Positions 1 through 10,302 of a DNA stretch of 64,000 nt are shown here, in pieces. The notes below the pieces were generated by a model, which was not told where the DNA came from, ran no database searches, and saw only the letters and a list, made by a program, of their open reading frames with translations. The stretch comes from Gautieria morchelliformis (taxonomy: Eukaryota; Basidiomycota; Agaricomycetes; Gomphales; Gomphaceae). Positions within the stretch are counted from its first letter, which is position 1. Each line of letters begins with the position of its first letter. The stretch lies in the NCBI GenBank assembly GCA_015179125.1, contig WHVA01000158.1:1-64000 (forward strand), given 5' to 3'. The translations under genes and the position numbers were made by a program.

Positions 1-918
1 CCTCGAACTCCCGCAGGTACTCCGGAATTTCCGCCTCCACTCTATCATCCTCTTGGAGGCTTCAGCAAGGCGTTGCGAAATATTTCCGGTGGCGCGGATG
101 TGTTCCGCTTCCGGTGGAAGGTTTATGTACAGCAAGCGCTCCCCTTCCGCCAGAGTGTCTTCTGGGCCGAGTCGGATGACGTCCGAGTCGGAATCGGAAT
201 CGGAAGTGGGACCCGGTTCAAATTCCGCTTCTGAGTCTTCTTCTGCAAGCAGTGGATGGGGGCCAGAACGACATGTCTGTATGAGCCGTTTGGTCTTCCG
301 CTGCTCGCTCCTTCTGCACTTCCGACCTGCACATGTGACACTTGGCTGGGCATTGACTCATCAGTACCTTCCGAGTCTGCCAATTGATCTCCGGGTTGTG
401 CTCCTGAAGCCAGGTAAATCCGAGGATGACATCTTGCTTCCCCAGGCTGGTGACTGCAAAGGAAGTGCGTTCTGAGTGTCCATCGTAGCGGAGAATTGTG
501 TCTACTATCTCCATGATGGACCCTGCCTCATTGGGGCTTCCATCCACATTGAACACCCGGATTGCACGTTGCAACTTCTGCGTGGTCAGTCGGTTCCGTT
601 CCACATAGTCCCGGTCTATAAACTGACCAGTGGCCCACAATCGACAAGGGCGGGTCCGGATTTGACTTCCGCCGTATCTGTTGGCTGGATATCCACCTTA
701 ATGACTAGTGACTTAGGGCCAGGGGTGGCAGCAACAACATAGCGCTTCAGGAGGTGTCTCTCCCAAGGGCGGATGCAGGATGGATGGGGTGTCGGATTTG
801 GTTTTTGTGTGACTTTATCCAGTGGGTCTGTACGAAGTGAGGGGTGTGAGGGTTTTTCATTCTCTACTTCAAGACAGGCAAACCGGTTATGTACAGGCAG
901 CAGGGGCACACATCTCAC
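1..918 (-). pseudogene. Ty3/gypsy aspartic protease and start of pol (frameshifted)
   Basis: The minus strand encodes a retropepsin-like segment in two frames. The frame covering 616-918 ends in LVDCG, and the frame covering 218-640 continues with ATGQFID and then a VILGFTWL motif; together these match the active-site and flap regions of gypsy proteases (usual form DSGA/DCGAT..FID and LGxxWL). The frame change falls close to the active-site motif. From about 217 down to 1 an acidic linker leads to EIPEYLREF, the usual lead-in to gypsy reverse transcriptase. Assignment to the family is solid; activity is unlikely. Confidence 0.75.
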
Positions 919-1343
919 CCGCTACGCGTCACAAAATCCGACGCATCTTCCACTTCCGATACACCATGTTCCGCATTTTCGGAAATTCCTTCCGCAGTGG
1001 GCACTCTGCTTATGTCTGCAAGTGTGAAGAACTCTGGAAGGAGCTCAAGTTTCTCCTCTGTGGTCATAAGCCAGATGTCAAAGGCTTGGGGGCACTCGTG
1101 GGCATAGTGGCCTGGTTGTCGGCATCGGAAGCAGGTGATGGTTCCGTGGCCTTTTCCGCGCATGCGGTCAACATCCATCGGGGCAGGGCCACTCTTAGAG
1201 GGAGGGGGGATAGGGTTCCTAATAGGAGCAGGCGGAGCAACCGTCGGAAATATTTTCCATGTGGGAATGAATGCACTTCTGGGTTTTGGCACAGGTGGAG
1301 TAGGACGAGCGGAACTGCGTGTCATGTTCCGGTTTGTCTTCAC
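915..1343 (-). pseudogene. Gag nucleocapsid part with CCHC zinc knuckle
   Basis: A 142-residue minus-strand frame carries CFRCRQPGHYAHEC, a CX2CX4HX4C zinc knuckle that binds retroelement RNA, after a proline/serine-rich linker containing APMDVDRMRG. It lies between the gag capsid frame (1368-2075) and the protease frame, but in a different reading frame from gag. The gag-to-knuckle junction therefore looks frameshifted rather than spliced. Confidence 0.8.
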
Positions 1344-1367
1344 AAAGGCCTCGTTTGCTACCCTGTT

Positions 1368-2075
1368 TCAGGACACCCTCCACCCTTCTGGGTCATTGAA
1401 ATCCGGAGATCCATCCCCAAGCAGCGCAACTTGGTTCTGGAGTGTCGGATCAAGCCCTCGTCGGAATTTGATGACGATCGTCTTGTCGTCATCATACTCC
1501 GCAAGGTCGATGAGCTCCTGGAAGCGGTCAATGTAGTCATCGACTGGATCCTTGGCCTGGTACCAGCTGGTCCCCTCGAGCTTCATAAGGGCTGTGAGCT
1601 GCTCATTTTTCGGGCAGAACTGGTCAGAAAATGTTTTCTCGAAGGCGTCCCAGTCCCGGAAGTAGTTCCCCTTGCCCTTTGCTTCATGTTGGATCACCTT
1701 GTTTGCAAAACGGGCTGCGTGATCTGACTTGAAAAAGGACAATGCCCAGTGAATCCGAGCCTGGTCATTTGGAAAGAGGTCTCCGACAATTGCGAAGTAG
1801 ATGCTGCATGTGTTGAAGAATGCGCATCCCTTCTCCTGATCTCCATCAAGGTCCACCGGAGTTGCGGGTTTGACCTTTGCCAACTTCGCAGACATCCTCT
1901 CTTCCGCCAGTTCCGCTTTTCCGAAATCCAGCTCATCCAGCATTGCATTTCCACCACTTTGTGGAATATCTAACTTAGCCAAAATCGTTTGTAAGGCTGT
2001 TTCAATCGCGTCGGTCTTCATCCGGTTCCGTGTCAATTCCTCCTCCATATTCCAAAGACGATCATCCGGATCCAT
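1368..2075 (-). CDS. Retrotransposon Gag capsid-like protein
   Basis: This 235-residue frame starts MDPDDRLWNMEEEL and contains the fungal gypsy gag core: an N-terminal coiled region, then a segment around WALSFFKSDHAARFANKV, then a YIDRFQELIDLAEYDDD stretch typical of the retrotransposon gag fold. A homologous but more decayed version is at 3081-3862. In that copy the frame begins further upstream with an ATG that here is altered, so 2075 is used as start. Gag assembles the cytoplasmic virus-like particle in which reverse transcription occurs. The frame stops before the zinc knuckle, which suggests truncation by a frameshift. Confidence 0.8.
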   Translation of the reverse strand: MDPDDRLWNMEEELTRNRMKTDAIETALQTILAKLDIPQSGGNAMLDELDFGKAELAEERMSAKLAKVKPATPVDLDGDQEKGCAFFNTCSIYFAIVGDLFPNDQARIHWALSFFKSDHAARFANKVIQHEAKGKGNYFRDWDAFEKTFSDQFCPKNEQLTALMKLEGTSWYQAKDPVDDYIDRFQELIDLAEYDDDKTIVIKFRRGLDPTLQNQVALLGDGSPDFNDPEGWRVS

Positions 2076-2332
2076 GTCAGAAGGGGAAATATGGGACGGG
2101 ATTTCCGGGGTTGGGAGCTCAACGTAAGAAGAGGGGCTGCCATATACCGTGTGCGTGGAAGAGGTTGTGATCTCCGAGTCGCTGTCTCCGATTCCGAACG
2201 CACCTATGGCGAATGCAACGCGCAGTATGACCGCCGGTCCTCTAGGGGAGAGACTTTTCTGCTGTAAGGGAAACCCTGGCTGGTTGTGGAGATCACACTA
2301 CCACACAACTGACAAGGGGAAATACAAAGAGA

Positions 2333-2350
2333 AAAGTCTAAGGACCCCCA
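2333..2350 (-). other. Candidate primer-binding site
   Basis: Immediately inside the LTR, with a one-base spacer, the minus strand reads TGGGGGTCCTTAGACTTTTC. It begins with TGG, as required to pair with the CCA end of a tRNA. The same sequence adjoins the LTR of the second copy (4038-4055), so it is conserved between elements. The priming tRNA was not identified. Confidence 0.6.
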
Positions 2351-2351
2351 A

Positions 2352-2689
2352 TGTCAGTGAGCCCATATTATACTACACTGCGCAGCCAGGGACAACACTT
2401 GGCACCCGCCATCAACCCTGCATCCCCCTGACATCCCTGACCCTTGATCGACCCTTGATGCCACCCATTACGCAAGTCGCTTCATTTCTGACACTGTTCC
2501 GAGAGCGGAAGTCGGAAATTGGAGTGGAACTGGCAAAGTGAACAGAACTGGTGGAAGTTCTCCCAGAAGCGGAATCCTTTCCGAAAGCGGAGGCGGAGAT
2601 GGAATCGGAACTGGAAGCGGAGTCAGAAATGGAGTCGGAACTGGGTGTGGTGTCGGAACTGGAAATGGAAAACAGGGTGTCCCCTGACA
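2352..2689 (-). repeat. LTR of first gypsy element
   Basis: The 338-bp segment begins TGTCAG and ends CCTGACA, giving the TG...CA ends and a short inverted repeat expected of an LTR. It aligns along its full length with 4057-4380. The body holds many variants of a GGAA/TTCCG word, which gives the repeated 'aactggaagtggag' texture of 2500-2680. It lies on the right and so is the 5' LTR of the minus-strand element. Confidence 0.8.
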
Positions 2690-2895
2690 GTGATGCAGAA
2701 CAAGTCACCCATTCACAACTGGAGGGGAGAGGGAGGCTTGGTGTTCTTTGGAGCAAGCCTCCTCATCCACATCCATACATCCACGATGCAGTCACCAACC
2801 CCATACATGTCACTGCCCTTGTATTTCTTGTTTGTGTGAAACGCCTGTGTCACACGATGCTCTAATATTGCATCATGTACCGTTATCAGGTTCCA
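2690..2895. other. Unassigned spacer between the two gypsy copies
   Basis: No gene or repeat recognised. It separates the outer edge of the first LTR from the integrase fragment of the second copy. Confidence 0.4.
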
Positions 2896-3085
2896 TCAAG
2901 CCTGTTGGGAAAACTGGGATACTCCCTTGAAAGGAGTATCCGCTGTCATGGACATGTCGATCTGCGGCATATAGCAGTGATTCAGCTCAAAGGGTGCGAA
3001 CCCTGTGGTAGCGCTGACATTGCTGTTGATGGGCACCTTAACCGTCAGGAATTTGTGTGCGGAACACTCTTTGCACAGCTTGGTA
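2896..3085 (-). pseudogene. Gypsy integrase fragment fused to gag remnant
   Basis: The minus strand encodes KVPINSNVSATTGFAPFEL followed by NHCYMPQ, the conserved integrase region in which the strand-transfer domain ends (usual form AxFAxNSSxxxxTGxxPFELNxGxxP). It reads directly into gag sequence related to 1368-1480. Integrase and gag are normally kilobases apart, so this junction marks a large internal deletion or recombination between elements. Confidence 0.7.
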
Positions 3086-3862
3086 CCACCCTTCCGGGTC
3101 ATTGAAATCCGGAGCTCCATCCCCAAGGATTGCAACTTGGTGCTGGAGTGTCATACCGAGTCCTCGTCAGAATTTGACGATGATCATCTTGTCGTCATCG
3201 TACTCTGCGAGGTCAATGAGCTCCTGGAAGCGATCAATGTAGTCATTGACCGGATCCTTGGCCTGGTACCAGCTGGTCCCCTTGAGCTTCGTAGGGGCTG
3301 TGAGTTGCTCATTTTTGGGGAAGAACTGGTTGGAAAAGGTTTTCTTGAAGGTGTCCCAGTCCCAGAAGTAGTTGCTCTTGCCCTTTGCTTCATGTCCGAT
3401 CACCTTGTTTGCAACACAGGCTGCATAGTCTGACTTGAAAAAGGACAATGCCCAGTGAATCCGAGCCTGGTCGTTCGGAAAGAGGTCTCCAACAATTGCG
3501 AAGCAGATGCTGCATGTGTTGAAGAATGCGCGCCCCTTCTCCTAATCTCCATCAAAGTCTGCTGGAGTTGTGGGTTTGACCTTTGCCAACTTCGTAGACA
3601 TCCTCTCTTCTGCTACTTCTGCTTTTCCGAAACACAACTCATCCTGCATTGCATTTCCACCAATTCGTGGAATATCTAACTTAGCCAAAATCATTTGTAA
3701 GGCTGTTTCGATCACATCAGTCCTCATCCAGTTCTGTATCAACTCCTCCTCCATATTCCGAAGATGATCGTCCGGATCCATGTCAGAAGGAGAAGTATGG
3801 GACAGGATTTCCAGTGTTGGGAGCTCAACGTAAGAAGAGGGGCTGTCGTATGCCATGTGCAT
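3086..3862 (-). pseudogene. Degenerate Gag of second gypsy copy
   Basis: Minus-strand frames 3167-3448 and 3542-3862 align with the gag at 1368-2075. They share the FFKSDYAA..ANKV, PVNDYIDRFQELIDLAEYDDD and MDPDDHLRNMEEEL segments. A stop and frame change near 3450-3540 separate them. The upstream extension beginning MHMAYDSPSSYVELP shows the likely original gag start. Confidence 0.8.
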
Positions 3863-4056
3863 GGAAGAGGTTGTGATCTCCGAGTCGCTATCTCTAATTC
3901 TGAATGCACCTATGGCAAATGCAATGTGCAGTATGACTGCCGGTCCTCTAGTGGAGAGAGTTTCTGCTGTAAAGGCAACCCTAGTTGGCCGTAGAGATCA
4001 CACTACCACACAACTGACAAGGGGAGATCCAAAGAGAAAAGTCTAAGGACCCCCAA

Positions 4057-4380
4057 TGTCAGCAAGCCTGTATTATACTACGCTCTGCAGCCAGGGACAA
4101 CACTCGGCACTCACCATCAACCCTGCATCCCCATGCCTCCCTGACCCTTGATTGACCCTTGATGCCACCTACTATGTGAGTAGCTTGACTTCCCACACTG
4201 TTCCGAGAGTGGAAGTCAGAAAGTGGAGTGGAATTGGGAAGATGAACAGAACTGGTGGAAGTTCCCCAAGCAGGACCATTTCTGAAAGTGGAGCCGGATA
4301 TTGAAGCGGAACTGGAAGTGGAGTTGGAAATGGAGTCGGAACTTGGCATGGTGAACTGGAAAACAGGGTGTCCCCTGACA
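4057..4380 (-). repeat. LTR of second gypsy element
   Basis: This 324-bp sequence starts TGTCAGCAAG and ends GTCCCCTGACA. It is homologous over its length to 2352-2689 with many substitutions and small indels. It is preceded by the same PBS-like sequence. No clear 5-bp target duplication was found because the left end of the element is rearranged. Confidence 0.75.
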
Positions 4381-5022
4381 TGACATGATTCACAACAGCT
4401 AACAATTTTTCCAGTCTGAATTATCGAGTGACTGCAAAAATATGCCAGACGTCCAATACCATACATTCTTGCTAGGTGGCACTGTTGTCATTCTAATAAT
4501 AACATACTAAATAAAACAACAAACACGTTGCAGATTACCCTGGGCCCTGGGCACAGCTCTACCATCACCATCCCAGCTGATACATTGAATGCACAATATC
4601 ATGGTTACCAGTCATTGTGCCTCATGTCGAATTTTGACAGTCTCTTCATATGACCTCTTCCCACCTTGGGACATGCAGCCAAAATGAGAAATTTGCCATG
4701 TCACTATATCTAGCAACATTCACATGGGCTACTATGCCTGCGGAGATCTCTCATTTGTATCACTTGGCTCATGAAGGTTCCAAGTATCGTAGCAAAGGCA
4801 GTCTTTGCTATGTGATTGTGGGTGCAGTGAGGATGCCTGAGGGCCAAGGGATCTAGTTTTTGCGCTTGCGAGCAGTTGTGGTCCAAGGCAGTACAGTATT
4901 GCAAAAAAGGCGTGAGTATTGCGTTTTGAGAGATTGGTTTTCTCCGCGATTGTGTCAGCCGAACAGTCACAAGACGCAATTTGGTCGATTACACGAACTT
5001 CATTTTGGCGGAGCAATCTCAG
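4381..5022. other. No recognisable gene
   Basis: Short open frames on both strands lack recognisable motifs and compete with one another. Composition is ordinary. Around 4480-4500 a short stretch (TGTTGTCATTCTAATA) recurs inverted near 27165, which suggests scraps of an unidentified dispersed repeat. Confidence 0.3.
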
Positions 5023-5133
5023 AACTAGAGGGAGGGCCGGCGTGCGCCCGGCAGAACCCTTGCTCGAGGACAGTGTTAGGCAGGGTATGCGACAATTCAA
5101 GGACAGAAGCAAACTAGAGGGAGGGCCGGCGTG
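5023..5133 (+). repeat. 22-bp direct repeat pair
   Basis: An identical 22-base sequence beginning AACTAGAGGGAGGGCC and ending GGCGTG occurs at 5023-5044 and 5112-5133, 89 bases apart. Its identity and length exclude chance. It could be a duplicated insertion footprint or a regulatory direct repeat. Nothing nearby decides between these. Confidence 0.6.
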
Positions 5134-5479
5134 AGCGACAACTTGATCAAGGAGCATATAAGCTTAATAAGCTATTGCATCATACTCGGGGAAACATCGG
5201 CAAAATGTGTCGGATTTCCCACGATTTTCGACCTCCCAGTACCCTTGACGAGCAAGGGGATATCTCATGCAATTCCGCCGCCGAACGGGCTCTTAAAACT
5301 TCATATCTCCCCCCGCCCTCTCCCGCCCACCAACAAGAACTTTTAACAATGTTTCCGGTGTGTCTGCCAGTGGAGGGGACGGTGGTGTGTGTGTGTATGT
5401 GCCGGTGTAGAAAAGGCCAGCAACAGGAACGACTATACGGTATTTCCCTTTGCATATAAGCGCGCCGTCCATCCTGCAT

Positions 5480-6580
5480 GAACGCGTTTGCTGCCCTCTC
5501 CACCGCATCTCGCGATCCGTCCATCCACCAGCATCACAAGCACAGACCCTGAAGGCACAACCCCGCCCGGCGGATGGTACGTCCCGTTGCCCAGTCCCTC
5601 GTGTCTCGTACCGAACGCCACTCACTGTTCTCTAGACTCCACCCTCCCGCCCCTCACGTCCCGCACCGCTCTCCCACCCCGCGGGGGACACTTCCCGGCC
5701 TCGCCCACAGGGCACGAGCTCACGAGGCTCTTACCAACCTGTTCCCCGAGCGGCGGCTCCTTCCCCCACGACACACGCCCACCGCGACGCTGGGGGTTTC
5801 CCCGCGGAGGACGGGCGCTGCGCGTACGAGGCGTGTGCTGGGGCGAGCTCGAGACGAATAGGCAGATCGCGCGCGAGCGCGGCAGCGGCGCGTGGTTCGG
5901 CGTGCAGGAGCGCGCGTTTTTCGGGGCTGGGGGTGGCGGCGGGCACGGGTGCACGCGCGTGCTAAAAGGCGGGCGCATGCGACACGACACGCATACCCCC
6001 AGACGGCGGTAGTTCTTCAAGACGGCGGCCGTGCGAGAGTTCAGCAGCGCGGCCGGGTGCGACTTTCATCTCGGCGGGGAGGGCGTGCGCGCGATTGGCG
6101 CGGCGGGCCCGGGGACGAGCCCCCCGCGAAGCGGCGCCCCACCTCCAACTCGACACCTGCAAGCACCCCCTTACCCGCGCACGCCACCGCCACCGCCACC
6201 GCCACCGCCACCGCATCCTTACCCGCACGCGTACTCCCTCCCACATCCCCCCAAACCCCGCCGCCGCCACGCGGGCAATACACGAAGCGCGTCCGCCCCG
6301 CACGCCCCCCGGCTCGGGAACCGGCCCCGCACCTCACGCCCGCGCACGCGCCCAACGCGTACCCCCTCGCACGGGGGGGCGCACGCACACATGCTCCCCC
6401 GCCCCCGCCCACGCCCACGCAGCACGCGCACGCCTACCCGGCCGCGGGGTCGCCGCCTCCCCCCTCCCACCCCCACGCACACACAAACCCGAACCACAGC
6501 TCGAACACGCTCGCCCCCATCGCGGGATGTTACGGGTCCCGGGGTGCGTCCTGGGGCGGGGGTGCTGAGTTTGGTGCCTG
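5480..6580. other. Extremely GC-rich, CpG-rich island
   Basis: About 1.1 kb of mostly G and C, dense in CpG, stands out sharply from the roughly balanced flanks. It holds a (CCGCCA)n microsatellite at 6184-6213 and long cytosine-rich runs with CGCACACG words. Open frames of 90-290 codons exist in almost every frame, as expected where A/T-rich stop codons are rare, so they are not evidence of genes. It leads directly into plausible exons at 6566 onward, so it could be a promoter or first-exon region. An imported or biased segment is also possible. Confidence 0.5.
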
Positions 6581-7040
6581 TGCGGCGGCATTAGACGCTG
6601 TTCATGATCTAGGAGAGGTGATCAAAGAGGTAATAACCAAGCCATTTTCATCGAGACGCCACCCAGAGATCCTGGAATGTTTGAAAGAATTGAGAAATGT
6701 GGCTCTGCATGTATGTGATTCGATTTCCTTGTTGCTTGTTGTGCGATAACAAATTGGCAGGAGGACGAAATCAGTACTTGGAATGCGTGCGTGCGTCTTT
6801 CTCATGCTCCTCAGCTTCCTTCGTGACCTCAAGGATACTTGTCTCAGTCAGACTCCCAGCAATCAAGAGTTCTGGGCTGAAATCCAAAGAATAGGGCGAC
6901 CAATGAGCCTGATTAGTTCGAAAGAAGCTAAGAAACTAGGTGGCAAATCAGATGTAACTGAAGGGACAGCTGTTGATGTGCGTCTACGGATTGTCTGGGC
7001 CGAAGCTGTAGGGTTAACCATGACAACCAGTTCGTACACA
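6566..7040 (+). CDS. Exons of an unrecognised gene
   Basis: Downstream of the GC-rich island the plus strand looks coding with spliceable introns. The first exon includes ALDAVHDLGEVIKEVI and CLKELRNVALH and ends at GTATGT (6711). A 50-nt intron ends TTGGCAG (6760). A short exon EDEISTWNA then runs into a GTGCGT donor near 6786. A further exon beginning about 6848 includes QEFWAEIQRIGRPMS and VDVRLRIVWAEAV, ending near 7040. Splice signals and amphipathic, K/E-rich helices support a real gene or gene fragment. I do not recognise the family. The start is not found in the GC-rich flank, and the end is undefined. Confidence 0.4.
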
Positions 7041-7927
7041 GCGAGAGGTTTGTTTGCCTGTTTGGCACGCTCCTGCGGCTTGCCCTTCAGGTAGTGACTA
7101 GACGGCACTCAGGCGCAATAAACTCTCCATAAATTTCAAGTTTTTCTGCTTGTGTCAAATGCACCCTCTGCTTGCAACATATGGCCAAGCCTTCGGTCTG
7201 CAATATATCGCCTGCTGCTGTTCAATAAAACACAACCACGCTCGCAAACTGCCCGCAAACTCTGCATATGTCAACCTTGCCAAACAATCCAAACATACTT
7301 AGCTGACAAAGAACTGTTTGAACCATTTCGATGCCCGAGTCCGAGGCAGAAGTCGCGTCCTTTCTTGTCCTTCCTCTTCATCCATGGCCCATCCATCCGC
7401 CAACGCGGCCCTCTCTGCATGTCTGTGGCTTTCAATCTGGTCCCGACTTCTGACACTGGACTCACTCTGACTCTGACGCTGGTCTTGCTCCGCTGGTCTC
7501 GCTCTGATGCTGCTGCCTGGTCTTCCTGAGTTTGAGACTTGCTCTGACTGTGGTTCCATCGTGCTGTTCTGTCTCTTAGCTGTTGCTACTGCTCCAAGCT
7601 AGCTGTGGGGAGTATTAGGGACAGTACTGTAGTAGTCGGCAGTCTGCATTTGCAGTATAACTTGTACACAGTAGTTTTTTAGTGAGGAATTGGGATGGGA
7701 AAAATGGTGTTACCCTATTTTTTAGCAGCTTGAAGGAAATGGAGTACTAAAAATATTTATCATTGTTGCGTATGACCGCCGTACACCGAAACGGCACTCA
7801 GCTCTTCATTTTTGAGAGAGGAGGGATCGACAGATCAAGTTCTTGCCTGGGCAAGGGGCGCCGGTTTGTGGATTCAGCTGGGTAGTTGAAGCGATGATGA
7901 GCGCAGCGAGTCGAACGCTCCAACCGG
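7041..7927. other. No recognisable gene
   Basis: Small open frames without motifs. The stretch 7430-7560 is rich in a CTCTGAC/CTCGCTCTGA word, a weak degenerate repeat that produces serine/arginine-rich shadow frames. Nothing else is supported. Confidence 0.3.
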
Positions 7928-8365
7928 GCTGATTAAGGTAGCTGAAGTAAGCTCCCTCTATAAATAACAAACCCGTGATTTCACACCGTCACTCTTGCCT
8001 TTCGCCTCCATCTATCTACCCTGCTCTAGTGAGGCTTAGGCAATTTTCTCTCCCCTCCCTCCGCTCCCTATTTCCGCTACCAGCGCTTTAGGTGGTGGTA
8101 TAGCCTGCCACGTCCTCGCGCTCGAGGCTCGTCGGCATCTGACGCGTTCCGACACAACACGTCATGGTATGGACGTGTTGTGGGTTGCACGCCCGCAGGG
8201 ACCTGCAACCGGGAGTTCCCGCCTTCTCGGCTAACTCTCGCGGATATCGTCTCTGGCCGACGAATCCCTGCCCCCATACTCGGCGGAAACACCTAACCTC
8301 CAGGTTGGTCTAGGAGTTTGCCGCCACCCCCTTTCCTTCCGTGATTCAGCTACCCATTAATCAGC
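7928..8365. repeat. Inverted-repeat-bounded unit of about 440 bp, MITE-like
   Basis: GCTGATTAAGGTAGCTGAA at 7928-7946 recurs inverted at 8345-8365 with a two-base gap. Between the arms are a TATA-like word (CTATAAATAAC, about 7961-7971) and C/T-rich sequence. A third related word (TTCAGCTGGGTAGTTGAA) occurs at about 7872. A small non-autonomous DNA element is plausible. No clear target duplication was seen. Confidence 0.35.
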
Positions 8366-9129
8366 GTGTCTCCACTCACAATTACATTGGCCGGCCGAAA
8401 TCAAGTTTTTAAGCCGTCGAAGTCCTGCCTGTGTAGAAGAGGAAGAGTGACTCGCATGAGCTCGCATGGGGCCCGAACCACTGTAATTTATCTGCTTAAA
8501 ACTTTGGTTTTACGACAAGTACTGTACTTGTCGGTTCGAATGCTGTGATCGACCACGCAGATCAACGAATCAAATCTGCGGCTGCAGCCGCACGCGCCGA
8601 TCATAGCACAGCTATTTTGTCTACCGGCCTTGGCCTTCTCCATGGGTCGATGTTCCTGGCGCCAATTGCTATTTTTGACTGTTGCAAATACCTTGGCTGA
8701 TCAGGCCCGGACTTACAATGTTCGCGCTCTACAGATACTGGCTTCATAGCCTGGTAACTGTTCGTTACAATCACCTTGGCGATTTATGTTCTTGAATTCT
8801 GTGAATCATAGTACTTATCGAAGGCCCACGGAGAACCTATCTCAGCCTGGGCTAGCTACTTAGCCGGTGGTCATGAGTGGCAACTTACATAAATATGTCT
8901 GTGGTCAACTCGATGCACTCACAACTTAAGTAGCAAGCAGGGAGTTGAGAGTTTAACTGAATACTTTGATCTTCGCTTCCGGGTCTTCAAGTTGTGCATC
9001 ATCCATTATCAGCCCTGTCGAGCCATCGAGCCAAATATGATATAATCGATGTGTCCGATGCTGCAACTAAGCCAGTTTGACAATCCGCAAATAAAAATAC
9101 CAATAATCGCAATGATATTCGTGTCTTCC
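8366..9129. other. No recognisable gene
   Basis: Mixed sequence with a small palindrome around 8578-8591 (GCGGCTGCAGCCGC). No coding or repeat signal I can defend. Confidence 0.3.
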
Positions 9130-9572
9130 TGGTCGGGCTCGGGCTAAAGCCCGGGCCTGCGGGTGTAGGAAGTCGTCGTTGTTGTCGGGCGTGAACGCGA
9201 CGCTGTATATGCTGTTCTTGTGCCCCACCAGTCAGTGGAATGAGCTTCCTCGCCTGCACGTCCCACAGGCGCACGATGGTGTCGAGCAAGCCTGCCGCGA
9301 AAGCCGCCCGTCCCAGGAGATCGCGACGGAGGTCGCGCCCGGCTCGTCCTGCGCCTGCGGGGTATGCGGGAGACGCGGGTAAAACGGAGAAAACAAAATG
9401 CAAAGGAGCTTAGGGCCGAAAGCAAAGTCAGTGCCCAGTGACGCGCCGCGCCGCGGCACCCATATCTGTTTACCTTCCGCCGCTGTGGCGAGGAGCTTCC
9501 CGTCGGAGCTGAAGCACAGGCTGCAGATGTACAGGTCCCCGGCGCCATGGTGAAACAGCAGCACTCATGCAC
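9130..9572 (-). pseudogene. TUP1-like WD40 corepressor gene fragment
   Basis: The minus strand encodes a WD40 segment: GDLYICSLCFSSDGKLLATA followed by EGKQIW, then an apparent intron beginning GTGCCGCG and ending CCGCAG, then ATSVAISWDGR, and in another frame DTIVRLWDVQARKLIPL. These match successive blades of fungal Tup1, the WD40 subunit of the Tup1-Ssn6 corepressor. Blades that should lie between them are missing, and at least one frameshift follows ISWDGR. Only about two blades of seven remain, so it is a truncated copy. Neighbouring GC-rich palindromic words (9131-9160, 9690-9730) suggest that a mobile element carried or trimmed it. Confidence 0.6.
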
Positions 9573-9984
9573 TCATGGCTGCCGTGCGATGACGGCGCAA
9601 CTGAACGCACCCTGGCTCCAAGCCTCAGGCAAGCCGCCATAATTATATTAAATGTCCAATGCACGCAACCTCCTTCACAACCGGCGCGTCCCTGGGGCCT
9701 GAAAAGTTAAAGCCCCGGGCCTGCAGGACATGCAAGCATTGCAGCAGCACGCCTGCGCGGCCGCAAGAAACGCAGAATCGGTGAACCGCCCTTCAAGTTT
9801 CAAGCTTCAGTATGTGAATCTCTGTGATGCTACGCCCAGAGTCATCGACCACGGTGCGGGGCGAGCTCCTCGATTTCATATTCGGAGCGGTCGATGACCA
9901 CGTGAGGCATTGGGATTTAGAGTGTGAGGATGGGTGGAGGGATGTAAAAACAGTTGAGACATTTTTTATCTAATTCCGAACTTT
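9573..9984. other. No recognisable gene
   Basis: Includes a GC-rich palindromic word near 9690-9730 (GCCCCGGGCC core). Otherwise featureless. Confidence 0.3.
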
Positions 9985-10165
9985 TTTACAGTAACTACAG
10001 TTCACTCTTTTGGACTTCGCAATTAACGACGATCCACAATGGCGCCCAAAAGCCCTGGCTTAAGGGCCGGGCTCAGGGCTTCTGAAAACGAAGCACGGCC
10101 CTCCTCCGAGGCTGGGCTCGGGCCCAGCCCGGGCCTGAGCCCAAGCTCGGAGAACACTAGTCCCA
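9985..10165 (+). repeat. Dispersed GC-palindrome repeat, copy 1
   Basis: About 170 bp runs from ACTACAGTTCACTCTTTTGG to GAGAACACTAG. It contains GGCGCCCAAAAGCCC, GGGCCGGGCTCAGGGCT and CTGAAAACGAAGC, all of which recur in the same order on the opposite strand at 27230-27397. It is therefore a dispersed repeat unit, probably a small non-autonomous element. Its ends are uncertain. It lies just upstream of the secreted-protein gene at 10303. Confidence 0.6.
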
Positions 10166-10302
10166 AATGGTATAAACGTACGGGGGAGCAAGAAGTATCT
10201 CTCTCAAGCTCGAATTCTTTCCTTCCCATCGTCGCTGGTCGTCGTCTCACCCGTTCAATTATCCCTTGTTAAACCATTCTCCGGAACCTTCTTTCATTCA
10301 CT

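Larger units (their letters stand above)
1..2689 (-). mobile_element. Ty3/gypsy LTR retrotransposon, 5' portion (runs off left edge)
   Basis: Read on the minus strand the order is LTR (2352-2689), primer-binding site, gag, zinc knuckle, aspartic protease and the start of pol, which continues beyond base 1. This is the gene order of Ty3/gypsy elements. The coding part is broken into several frames, so this copy is probably dead. A second, shorter relative lies directly to the right (2896-4380) in the same orientation, with a recognisably homologous LTR and gag. The other LTR and the reverse transcriptase would lie left of the window. No target duplication can be checked. Confidence 0.85.

Noticed and set aside
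5488-6594. Long proline/arginine-rich frames in the GC-rich region
   Set aside because: Open in nearly all frames owing to scarcity of A/T-rich stop codons; no motif, no splice support within the island.
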